NCBI RefSeq assembly: GCF_042432905.1
Contig: NZ_JBHLWI010000020.1
Coordinates: forward strand, 1 to 5,799
Reading direction: 5' to 3'
DNA length: 5,799 nt
Origin: Fontibacter flavus
GTDB lineage: Bacteria; Bacteroidota; Bacteroidia; Cytophagales; Cyclobacteriaceae
The position numbers and the translations under genes were made by a program. Below, in pieces: positions 1 to 5,400 of the stretch (its first letter is position 1; every line of letters begins with the position of its first letter). The notes under the pieces were generated by a model. That model worked only from the letters and a program-made list of their open reading frames with translations. It did not search any database and was not told where the DNA came from.

Positions 1-101
1 TAGCGCAGGGGTCCCACCTCTTCCCATCCCGAACAGAGAAGTTAAGCCCTGCAGCGCCGATGGTACTGGGGTTACACCTGGGAGAGTAGGTCGCCGCCAC
101 A
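1..101 (+). rRNA. rrf: 5S ribosomal RNA, 5'-truncated by the window edge
   Basis: This is the 3' part of a 5S rRNA, the small RNA of the 50S subunit. The conserved blocks CCCATCCCGAACAGAGAAG, TTAAGCCCTGCAGCGCCGAT, GGTACTGGG and GGGAGAGTAGGTCGCCGCCA are all present in the expected order and spacing. Judging from usual 5S lengths of about 110-115 nt, only the first 10-15 nt lie outside the window. The 3' end near 100 is estimated from the family, not seen directly. A strong terminator follows within 10 nt, so this is the end of an rrn operon that extends to the left. Nothing suggests this copy is defective, and it is the reference for judging the two broken copies downstream. Confidence 0.95.
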
Positions 102-108
102 TTATTAA

Positions 109-143
109 GATCCTCAGGAGAAATCCTGGGGATTTTGTGTTTT
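109..143 (+). terminator. Intrinsic terminator of the rrn operon
   Basis: The arms ATCCTCAGGA (110-119) and TCCTGGGGAT (124-133) form a 10-bp stem with one G-U pair closed by a GAAA tetraloop. A T-rich run (TTTTGTGTTTT) follows. The position just after the 5S rRNA fits the end of the rrn transcript. Confidence 0.88.
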
Positions 144-179
144 ATAAGGTTCAGGTTTCAATAATCACTTTTCCTAGAT

Positions 180-297
180 GTCCCACCTCTTCCCATCCTG
201 ATCCGCGGTGGCGTATAAGCCCTGCAGCGCCGATGGTACCGGTGCGCCGTGGCGCATGGGAGAGTAGAGCCTGTCCCGGGCATCGGGATCGCCGCCA
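180..297 (+). pseudogene. Degenerate 5S rRNA copy interrupted by three GC-rich hairpins
   Basis: Four blocks match the intact 5S at the left edge: 180-198 matches 11-29, 216-239 matches 43-66 exactly, 257-267 matches 79-89, and 289-297 matches 91-99. The 5' part of the gene is missing, so the terminal helix cannot form and a working 5S is unlikely. Between the matching blocks the native sequence has been replaced or interrupted. Positions 199-215 stand in for the loop between helices II and III, 240-256 replace the helix IV/V arm, and 268-288 replace a single G. Each foreign block can fold as a short hairpin: ATCCGC/GCGTAT with one mismatch, TGCGC/GCGCA, and TCCCG/CGGGA. The block keeps its own downstream terminator. 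It could alternatively be a structured RNA derived from 5S, but no promoter is visible. Confidence 0.82.
268..288 (+). repeat. 21-nt GC-rich palindromic insertion, first copy
   Basis: This stretch interrupts the 5S remnant between GAGAGTAG and TCGCCGCCA, which are nearly adjacent in the intact gene (one G lies between them). It contains the inverted repeat TCCCG (274-278) and CGGGA (284-288) around a GGCAT loop. A second copy, one base shorter, sits at the same site in the next 5S remnant (578-597). It may belong to a family of short palindromic elements dispersed in the genome; that is an inference. Confidence 0.6.
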
Positions 298-304
298 TAT
301 TGTT

Positions 305-340
305 AAAAGCCTTTCAGGAAACTGGGAGGCTTTTGTCTTT
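305..340 (+). terminator. Intrinsic terminator retained by 5S remnant copy 2
   Basis: The arms AAAAGCCTTTCAG (305-317) and CTGGGAGGCTTTT (322-334) pair over 13 bp with two G-U pairs, closed by a GAAA loop, and a T-rich tail follows. It aligns with the terminator of the intact 5S in layout (TTAA, CCT, CAGGA, CTGGG, TTTTGT) but the stem has diverged. Confidence 0.8.
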
Positions 341-343
341 ATA

Positions 344-392
344 GGAGAAACTAGAGATTAGAAACGAGAGGCAAGAAACAAGAAACAAGAGG
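344..392 (+). repeat. Tandem 7-bp repeat, consensus CNAGARA
   Basis: Seven consecutive heptads can be read in phase: GGAGAAA, CTAGAGA, TTAGAAA, CGAGAGG, CAAGAAA, CAAGAAA and CAAGAGG. The first four are degenerate and the last three nearly perfect. Purines are strongly biased to this strand. The cluster starts two bases after the conserved terminator tail of 5S remnant copy 2. No gene is recognised here; reading frames across this block look like chance. Confidence 0.65.
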
Positions 393-517
393 TGAAACCT
401 GTTAAAAAGGATGAAGGAAGATGGATGGAACAGGAAATTAGATTCGGCAGGGCGGCCAAATTATGCTTGGGCGAAATAAAGTTGGGATAGCTTTTAGGTA
501 TCAATATTTTTTCACTA
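393..517. other. Non-coding spacer between two heptad clusters
   Basis: This stretch of about 125 bp lies between the CNAGARA cluster and the CCAATCA cluster. No coding region, RNA gene or convincing hairpin is visible. A 60-residue minus-strand reading frame spans it and both repeat clusters, but it has no recognisable domain and its composition follows the repeats, so it is not called a gene. Confidence 0.5.
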
Positions 518-547
518 CCAATCAACCAATAACCAATCACTCAATCA
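518..547 (+). repeat. Short repeat cluster, unit CCAATMA
   Basis: Units CCAATCA (518-524), CCAATAA (526-532), CCAATCA (533-539) and the degenerate TCAATCA (541-547) lie head to tail with single-base spacers in two places. An A-run and 5S remnant copy 3 follow directly. The unit length matches that of the cluster at 344-392, though the sequence differs. Confidence 0.6.
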
Positions 548-558
548 ACTAAAAAAAA

Positions 559-604
559 GTTACACCCGGGAGAGTAGAGCCTGTCCGGGCATCGGGATCG
601 CCGC
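559..604 (+). pseudogene. 5S rRNA 3'-end remnant with the same insertion
   Basis: The block GTTACACCCGGGAGAGTAG (559-577) matches positions 71-89 of the intact 5S with one change. The 20-nt insertion at 578-597 follows, then TCGCCGCTA, equivalent to the 3' end of 5S. Only the last quarter of the gene is present, so it cannot make a 5S rRNA. From 567 to 650 it matches 257-341 with four substitutions and one missing base, including the terminator. Unlike copy 2, it keeps the native GTTACACC block, so the two copies share the 3' insertion but not the other hairpin blocks. Confidence 0.85.
578..597 (+). repeat. GC-rich palindromic insertion, second copy
   Basis: This is the same element as at 268-288, at the identical site in the 5S sequence, shortened by one C in the left arm. 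The shared site indicates inheritance from one inserted ancestor rather than two independent insertions. Confidence 0.6.
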
Positions 605-613
605 TACATTGTT

Positions 614-649
614 AAAAGCCTTTCAGGAAACTGAGAGGCTTTTGTCTTT
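614..649 (+). terminator. Intrinsic terminator retained by 5S remnant copy 3
   Basis: AAAAGCCTTTCAG (614-626) pairs with CTGAGAGGCTTTT (631-643) over 13 bp with one G-U pair and a GAAA loop, followed by a T-rich tail. It differs from the copy 2 terminator by one base. Confidence 0.82.
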
Positions 650-950
650 AGATACTGGACAAAAGCTTACCTGGCTTCAGTTAGGATACAAAACGCAATA
701 AATAAGACTCTAGACTTGGTACAAAGTACGATCCGCAACGCATGCAAACTGGTACTAAGAAATCTTGTGAACGGAGTTCTTGCGCTGCAATAAAAGCGTT
801 TCTAAGGATTCATGTATTCCCTCCCGTCATCTGTTGGGGGCTATATAAAAAAATGATCGAGATTACTTCTTTTTTGATAAAACTTAGTTGAAAAAAATAA
901 TTGATACAAGAGTCTAGGTTGAACCTCAAATGTTGCAATTGATTGGTATA
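650..950. other. Intergenic stretch with no recognised feature
   Basis: These 300 bp separate the 5S remnants from the nrdA terminator. No coding region with recognisable features, tRNA or structured RNA is seen. A 78-residue minus-strand frame at 810-1046 runs across the nrdA terminator and overlaps the nrdA 3' end, so it is judged to be chance. Minor palindromes such as AGGTTGAACCT (916-926) are too short to interpret. Confidence 0.6.
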
Positions 951-982
951 AAAAAAGCGTCTGAAACCATCAGACGCTTTTT
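950..982 (-). terminator. Bidirectional terminator downstream of nrdA
   Basis: The arms GCGTCTG (957-963) and CAGACGC (971-977) form a perfect 7-bp stem, extended by A-T pairs on both sides, with a 7-nt loop. Read on the minus strand, seven U residues follow (A-run 950-956 on plus). Read on the plus strand, five T residues follow (978-982). It lies about 30 bp after the nrdA stop codon and probably ends the nrdBA transcript. It may also block read-through from the rrn side. Confidence 0.9.
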
Positions 983-1011
983 GCCATATTACGAACTCTA
1001 AAATTTTATAA

Positions 1012-3414
1012 TCAACCACTGCACATGTCACAACCTTCTGGATCATCGAGTGAGCATGCGATGGCGTCTTGTTTTTGGGATTTGGTCATGTCCAAAGTGG
1101 GGGTTGCTGAAGCAGTTTTTTCAGCATCAAGGGTTGCTTTGTCTACAGTGAATTTGATAGCACTGGTAGCAGCCTGAGACCTTAAATAATACATGCCGGT
1201 TTTCAATCCCTTTTTCCATGCATAGAAATGCATTGATGTAAGTTTGCCAAAGTTAGGATCCTGCATGAAGATGTTCATACTTTGAGACTGACAGATATAA
1301 GCTCCTCTATCGGCTGCCATATCGATGATGATTCTTTGAGAAATTTCCCAAACAGTCTTATATATATCTTTGATATTTTGCGGAATTCCGGGAATGTTTT
1401 GAACAGAACCATTAGCAGCAACCAGGCGGTTTTTCATTCCATCATTCCAAAGACCTAAATTGATCAGGTCTCTCATCAAATGTTTGTTTACCACAATGAA
1501 TTCACCGGATAAAGTTCTTCTAGTGTAGATGTTGGATGTATAAGGTTCAAAACATTCATTGTTACCAAGAATCTGAGATGTTGATGCGGTTGGCATAGGA
1601 GCGACCAAAAGTGAGTTTCTAACACCGTATTTCTTCACTTTTTCTTTTAGATCATTCCAGGCCCATCTTCTTGATTTTGGAGTTACACCCCACATGTCAA
1701 ATTGGAAAATTCCTTTCGAAGTAGGCGACCCTTCATAAGTCTCATATGTTCCTTCGACCTTAGCCAATTCCATAGAAGTTTCCATGGCGGCAAAGTATAT
1801 AGTCTCAAATATATCTTCATTAAGTCCTTTAGCTTCTTCTGAGTCAAAAGGCATCCTTAGCATGATGAAAGCGTCTGCCAAGCCCTGAACGCCCAATCCA
1901 ATTGGTCTGTGTCGGAAGTTGGATCTCCTTGCTTCTTCTACCGGATAGTAATTTACATCAATTACCTTGTTGAGGTTTTTGGTGGCAACTTTAGTCACCT
2001 CATACAACTTTTGGTGATCAAAATATTTCTTGCCGTCTGGGCCTGTTGTGACAAATTTTGGTAGGGCAAGAGAAGCCAAATTACAAACAGCCACTTCATC
2101 TGGGGCAGTGTACTCGATGATTTCGGTACACAGGTTAGATGATTTTATGGTGCCCAGGTTTTGCTGGTTTGACTTCATATTGGCAGAATCCTTATAAAGC
2201 ATATAAGGAGTACCTGTTTCTATCTGAGATTCCAAAATTTCAAACCATAATTCCTGAGCCTTAACTGTTTCTCTAGCACGGCCTTCTCTTTCGTACTTCT
2301 CATACAATTTTTCGAATTCCTCTCCATGGCAATCTGCCAATCCAGGAGCCTCATTTGGACAGAATAAAGACCAATCATCGTTTTGCTCTACTCTCTTCAT
2401 GAAAAGATCAGGAATCCACATGGCATAGAACAGGTCTCTTGCACGCATTTCTTCCTTGCCATGGTTTCTTTTCAGTTCAAGGAAATCCTTAACATCAGCA
2501 TGCCATGGCTCCAAGTATATGGCAAAGCTTCCTTTTCTCTTTCCCCCACCTTGATCCACATAACGTGCGGTCATATCAAAGTTTCTGAGCATGGGCACTA
2601 TACCATTGGATACACCATTGGTGCCTCTTATATAGCTTCCTTTTGCACGGATATTATGTATGGATAGGCCAATTCCGCCTGCAGATTGTGAGATTTTAGC
2701 TGTCTGCTTTAAGGTATCATAAATACCATCAATACTATCATCCTTCATGGTCAAAAGGAAACAGGAAGACAGCTGGGGCTTTGGTGTACCTGCATTGAAT
2801 AGGGTAGGTGTAGCATGTGTAAACCATTTCTGGGATAACAAATGATAAGTCTCTATCGCTGCATCGATATCTTCTTTGTGGATTCCTATAGCAACTCGCA
2901 TTAACATATGCTGAGGTCTCTCTACCACCTTACCATCAAGCTTGATCAGGTAACTTCTTTCTAATGTTTTGAAACCAAAGTAATCATAATCGAAATCTCT
3001 TTCATATACGATTACTTCATCTAATCGGGCAGCATATTTTTTAACAACTCCATAAACATCCGGAGCGATAAGTGCTGCATTATCACTTGTTTTTGGATTG
3101 ATATGTGTGTACAGTCGCTTCATCGTATTGGAGAAGGACTGACTGGTGGTTTTATGTAAATTTGAAATGGCTATTCTGGCCGCCAAAATGGCATAATCGG
3201 GATGCTGTACTGTCAAGGAAGCACAAACTTCAGCAGCAAGGTTATCCAATTCTGTAGTGGTTACCCCATCATAAAGCCCATCAATGACTTTTTTGGCAAC
3301 TTCAATGGGATGGATGAATCTTCCATCCAAACCATAGCAAAGATTTTCAATCCGTGTGGTGATCTTGTCGAACCTAACGGACTCACGGCGTCCATCTCTT
3401 TTTATTACTAACAT
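1012..3414 (-). CDS. nrdA: Class Ia ribonucleoside-diphosphate reductase, alpha (R1) subunit
   Basis: This is the large subunit of aerobic ribonucleotide reductase, which reduces ribonucleoside diphosphates to deoxyribonucleoside diphosphates for DNA synthesis. The 800-residue length is typical. The N-terminal ATP-cone (about residues 1-90, starting MLVIKRDGRR) senses ATP/dATP and suggests overall activity control. The catalytic barrel shows C218 (QLSSCFLL), N427, C429 and E431 (SNLCTEI) and C444 (VAVCNLASL). It also has the phosphate-binding PMPTAST stretch (606-612) and the radical-path tyrosine pair Y742-Y743 (GMYYLR). The C-terminal tail ends in CDMCSG, with C795 and C798 as the likely swinging dithiol re-reduced by thioredoxin or glutaredoxin. 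The tail and active-site spacing resemble eukaryotic R1 more than the E. coli type. It lies 35 bp after nrdB and is probably co-transcribed. No Shine-Dalgarno sequence is seen; the start gives the complete ATP-cone. Confidence 0.97.
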   Translation of the reverse strand: MLVIKRDGRRESVRFDKITTRIENLCYGLDGRFIHPIEVAKKVIDGLYDGVTTTELDNLAAEVCASLTVQHPDYAILAARIAISNLHKTTSQSFSNTMKRLYTHINPKTSDNAALIAPDVYGVVKKYAARLDEVIVYERDFDYDYFGFKTLERSYLIKLDGKVVERPQHMLMRVAIGIHKEDIDAAIETYHLLSQKWFTHATPTLFNAGTPKPQLSSCFLLTMKDDSIDGIYDTLKQTAKISQSAGGIGLSIHNIRAKGSYIRGTNGVSNGIVPMLRNFDMTARYVDQGGGKRKGSFAIYLEPWHADVKDFLELKRNHGKEEMRARDLFYAMWIPDLFMKRVEQNDDWSLFCPNEAPGLADCHGEEFEKLYEKYEREGRARETVKAQELWFEILESQIETGTPYMLYKDSANMKSNQQNLGTIKSSNLCTEIIEYTAPDEVAVCNLASLALPKFVTTGPDGKKYFDHQKLYEVTKVATKNLNKVIDVNYYPVEEARRSNFRHRPIGLGVQGLADAFIMLRMPFDSEEAKGLNEDIFETIYFAAMETSMELAKVEGTYETYEGSPTSKGIFQFDMWGVTPKSRRWAWNDLKEKVKKYGVRNSLLVAPMPTASTSQILGNNECFEPYTSNIYTRRTLSGEFIVVNKHLMRDLINLGLWNDGMKNRLVAANGSVQNIPGIPQNIKDIYKTVWEISQRIIIDMAADRGAYICQSQSMNIFMQDPNFGKLTSMHFYAWKKGLKTGMYYLRSQAATSAIKFTVDKATLDAEKTASATPTLDMTKSQKQDAIACSLDDPEGCDMCSG

Positions 3415-3449
3415 GGCATTAAAGGATTTGGGTTGGTGGATAAGGTGGA

Positions 3450-4430
3450 TTAAAAGTCTTCTTCGATGGAGAATTTAGGGCCATCTACAGCATCTTTTGA
3501 CTTCATGACTCCAGCTTTTTGATAATCTCCAACTCTTTTTTCAAAGAAGTTGGTTTTTCCTTGCAAGGAAATCATATCCATGAAATCAAATGGGTTAGTG
3601 CTGTTCCAAACTTTGCTGCATCCAAGCTCAACCAATAGCCTGTCTGCAACAAATTCAATATATTGACACATGAGATCTGCATTCATGCCAATGAGTTTAA
3701 CCGGCAGGGCATCTGATACAAACTCTTTTTCTATTTCAACAGCGTCCATAATGATCCTTGTGACGGTTTCTTTTGGAAGCTGATTGATCACATGCTTGGT
3801 GTAGAGGTGGCAGGCAAAATCACAATGAAGGCCTTCGTCTCTGGAAATAAGCTCGTTGGAGAATGTCAGTCCAGGCATTAATCCTCTTTTCTTCAACCAG
3901 AAAATAGAACAGAAAGAACCAGAGAAGAAAATCCCTTCCACTGCAGCGAATGCGATCAATCTTTCCTGAAAGTTGCCATTATCAATCCATCTTAAAGCCC
4001 ACTCTGCTTTCTTCTTGACGCAATCGATGTGTTCAATTGCGTTAAAAAGTTTCTCTCTTTCTGCGTTATCTTTGATATAGGTGTCTATCAAAAGACTGTA
4101 TGTTTCAGAATGGATATTTTCCATTGCGATCTGAAAACCATAAAAAAACTTTGCTTCTGTGTATTGAACTTCTGCTACAAAGTGCTCCGCCAAGTTTTCA
4201 TTGACAATACCATCACTTGCAGCAAAGAAAGCCAAAACATGAGAGATGAAGTGTCTTTCTCCATCGTTAAGGTTTTTCCAATCCTTAAGATCTTGACTTA
4301 AATCAATCTCTTCTGCCGTCCAGAAGCTCGCTTCGGCCTTCTTATAGAACTGCCAAATGTCAGCATGTTGGATAGGAAAAAGGACAAATCTGTTTTTGTT
4401 TTCTTGAAGAATTGGTTCTGTATGTTGCAT
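3450..4430 (-). CDS. nrdB: Class Ia ribonucleoside-diphosphate reductase, beta (R2) subunit
   Basis: This is the small subunit of ribonucleotide reductase, which holds the diiron-tyrosyl radical cofactor and passes the radical to NrdA. The protein has 326 residues, slightly short because it lacks the long N-terminal extension of eukaryotic R2. The expected diiron ligands are visible: D73 (AASDGIVNEN), E104 and H107 (MENIHSE), E165 (AVEGIFFSG), E199 and H202 (SRDEGLH). Y111 is the radical tyrosine, so this is a tyrosyl-radical enzyme rather than an R2c type that lacks the tyrosine. W37 (SFWTAEEID) and the tail Y303 (RVGDYQ) match the radical-transfer path. The C-terminal FSIEEDF resembles the FTLDADF tail with which eukaryotic R2 docks on R1. 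It is the first gene of the nrdB-nrdA operon. The ATG is supported by the family start region; no Shine-Dalgarno sequence is seen. Confidence 0.97.
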   Translation of the reverse strand: MQHTEPILQENKNRFVLFPIQHADIWQFYKKAEASFWTAEEIDLSQDLKDWKNLNDGERHFISHVLAFFAASDGIVNENLAEHFVAEVQYTEAKFFYGFQIAMENIHSETYSLLIDTYIKDNAEREKLFNAIEHIDCVKKKAEWALRWIDNGNFQERLIAFAAVEGIFFSGSFCSIFWLKKRGLMPGLTFSNELISRDEGLHCDFACHLYTKHVINQLPKETVTRIIMDAVEIEKEFVSDALPVKLIGMNADLMCQYIEFVADRLLVELGCSKVWNSTNPFDFMDMISLQGKTNFFEKRVGDYQKAGVMKSKDAVDGPKFSIEEDF

Positions 4431-4457
4431 TACTCTAATTGGTTTGTAAGTTGGACT

Positions 4458-4482
4458 AATCTGAAAGAAAGATCATCAGATT
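4458..4482 (-). repeat. Inverted repeat in the nrdB leader
   Basis: Perfect 7-bp arms AATCTGA (4458-4464) and TCAGATT (4476-4482) flank an 11-nt loop. They end 28 bp upstream of the nrdB start codon. The element could be an mRNA hairpin in the leader or an operator. No poly-U run follows, so it is not a standard terminator. Confidence 0.35.
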
Positions 4483-4549
4483 TTCTAACATAGACTGGAA
4501 ACACAGACTGTTTTTGGAACAGCCCAGAACAAATATGACCAACAAAAAT

Positions 4550-4557
4550 CAAAAATA
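4550..4557 (-). promoter_or_regulatory. Possible nrdB -7 promoter element
   Basis: On the minus strand this reads TATTTTTG, a match to the Bacteroidota -7 consensus TAnnTTTG. It lies about 120 bp upstream of the nrdB start. No TTG is found at the usual -33 distance, and such matches are expected by chance in DNA this AT-rich, so the call is weak. Confidence 0.25.
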
Positions 4558-4583
4558 AAACCCCTGAAACCCCTGATATATTA

Positions 4584-4603
4584 GTTTTTTGAACAAAAGT
4601 CAA
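4584..4603. repeat. 20-bp direct repeat with imperfect palindrome, copy 1
   Basis: It contains TTGAACAAAAGTCAA (4589-4603), whose ends TTGA and TCAA are inverted, preceded by a G and a T-run. It matches the copy at 4740-4759 in 18 of 20 positions. Size and symmetry fit a protein-binding site. On the minus strand it starts TTGACT, and TATATC follows after 17 bp, which also resembles a sigma-70-like promoter for nrdB. Confidence 0.5.
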
Positions 4604-4631
4604 AAACAGTATAAGTAACTATAATTCAAAC

Positions 4632-4649
4632 AAATAAAATATTTTATTT
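4632..4649. repeat. 18-bp perfect palindrome
   Basis: AAATAAAATATTTTATTT is a perfect 18-bp palindrome with no spacer, followed by a second AT-only inverted repeat ATTTAAA (4646-4652) and TTTAAAT (4660-4666). It sits between the two direct repeats. AT-only composition raises the chance of a random match. Confidence 0.35.
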
Positions 4650-4739
4650 AAAGTAATAATTTAAATAAATATGGATTTAAAGCGCCACAAAACTTTTTTT
4701 AAATCGTTTAAATTATTTTTCAAGCCTTGTTTACAGTTC

Positions 4740-4759
4740 GTTTTTTGAACAATGGTCAA
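4740..4759. repeat. 20-bp direct repeat with imperfect palindrome, copy 2
   Basis: It contains TTGAACAATGGTCAA (4745-4759) preceded by the same G and T-run as copy 1, 156 bp away and in the same orientation. Two positions in the centre differ. The outer TTGA and TCAA half-sites are kept, as expected for an operator. Confidence 0.5.
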
Positions 4760-4798
4760 TAAATTATCAGCTTCACGCGGGTAATTAATATTATTTCT

Positions 4799-4820
4799 AA
4801 CAACCTGTTTATTAGTTGTT
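4799..4820. repeat. Inverted repeat AACAAC/GTTGTT
   Basis: AACAAC (4799-4804) and GTTGTT (4815-4820) flank a 10-nt spacer. The pairing extends outward by CT/AG if one T is bulged. It may be an operator upstream of rplU, about 240 bp from its start codon. No known regulator is recognised. Confidence 0.3.
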
Positions 4821-5015
4821 TAGACAATATTATATTCTAAATTTTATCCCAGATTGAATGATTTTTGCTAATCAAGGATAATTTTTGACTGTAAGTTTTT
4901 TAGATTTGAGAGTTGGAAATTTCAAGTAGAAAATAAGTGTTAGTGGGTGTTTGAATAATCAGTATTTTACTCTATAATATTTCAAGCAGGGCTTTTTTAT
5001 TATTTTGATATTGAT

Positions 5016-5023
5016 TATATTTG
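5016..5023 (+). promoter_or_regulatory. rplU promoter, -7 element TAnnTTTG
   Basis: TATATTTG matches the Bacteroidota sigma-A -7 consensus exactly, followed by CAC as is common in this phylum. Transcription would begin around 5028-5031, giving a leader of about 28 nt before the rplU ATG. The -33 region is a T-run (around 4993-4998) and has no clear TTG, so the upstream half is weak. Confidence 0.7.
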
Positions 5024-5056
5024 CACCTCAATTTCCTAAAGTATTATATATCATTT

Positions 5057-5368
5057 ATGTACGCAATCGTAAACATCGCAGGAAAGCAGTTCAAAGTAAC
5101 AAAAGATCAGTATGTCTTTGCACCAAAATTGCAAGGAGAAGCTGGCGCTTCCGTGGAATTTGATCAGGTATTATTGGCAGAAGACAATGGTACTGTATCA
5201 ATTGGGGCACCAATCATTGCCGGTGCCAAGGTATCAGGAAAAATTCTTGATCATGTAAAGGGTGACAAAGTAATCGTTTTCAAAAAGAAAAGGAGGAAAG
5301 GTTACAAAAAGAAAAACGGTCACAGACAGGACTTTACAAAAGTATTGATTGAAAATATCACTTTATAA
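5057..5368 (+). CDS. rplU: 50S ribosomal protein L21 (bL21)
   Basis: bL21 binds 23S rRNA in the large ribosomal subunit. The 103-residue length is the family norm. The protein begins MYAIVNIAGKQFKV, the conserved L21 start. It ends with the basic L21 signature around residues 76-95 (KKKRRKGYKKK followed by NGHRQ). A TTG codon at 5021 would add 12 residues in frame. It is rejected because it overlaps the -7 promoter element and the added residues are not L21-like, while the ATG at 5057 gives the exact family start. It is the first gene of an rplU-rpmA operon. No Shine-Dalgarno sequence is seen, as is usual in this phylum. Confidence 0.97.
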   Translation: MYAIVNIAGKQFKVTKDQYVFAPKLQGEAGASVEFDQVLLAEDNGTVSIGAPIIAGAKVSGKILDHVKGDKVIVFKKKRRKGYKKKNGHRQDFTKVLIENITL

Positions 5369-5400
5369 GATTTCGTAAGAGATCCTAAACGTATAAAATT

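Larger units (their letters stand above)
4431..5015. other. Long AT-rich divergent intergenic region
   Basis: No gene is found between the start codons of nrdB and rplU, about 625 bp, which is long for a bacterial divergent spacer. It is very AT-rich. It contains the two direct repeats at 4584 and 4740, the palindrome at 4632-4649, the inverted repeat at 4799-4820 and the candidate promoter elements listed separately. Small plus-strand frames are absent or very short. It most likely holds the control sites of both operons. A small non-coding RNA cannot be excluded. Confidence 0.6.

Noticed and set aside
137..361. Plus-strand reading frame of 74 codons
   Set aside because: It runs through the 5S remnant and its terminator, and the protein is a translation of rRNA-derived sequence with no domain.
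358..540. Minus-strand reading frame of 60 codons
   Set aside because: It spans both heptad clusters and has no recognisable domain or start context; low-complexity repeats explain it.
810..1046. Minus-strand reading frame of 78 codons
   Set aside because: It crosses the nrdA terminator and overlaps the nrdA 3' end in another frame; no known family is recognised.
2383..2667. Plus-strand frames inside nrdA and nrdB (also 3202-3411 and 4029-4301)
   Set aside because: They are antisense shadows of strongly conserved genes.
4431..4700. NrdR box upstream of nrdB
   Set aside because: No pair of NrdR-type boxes was found; GATATATTAG near 4575-4584 only loosely resembles the core.
4901..4908. TAGATTTG as a second upstream rplU promoter
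   Set aside because: It fits TAnnTTTG but has no TTG at the right distance, and the site at 5016 is much better placed.
5021..5056. Upstream TTG start that would extend L21 by 12 residues
   Set aside because: The TTG is part of the promoter -7 element, and the L21 family starts at the ATG at 5057.
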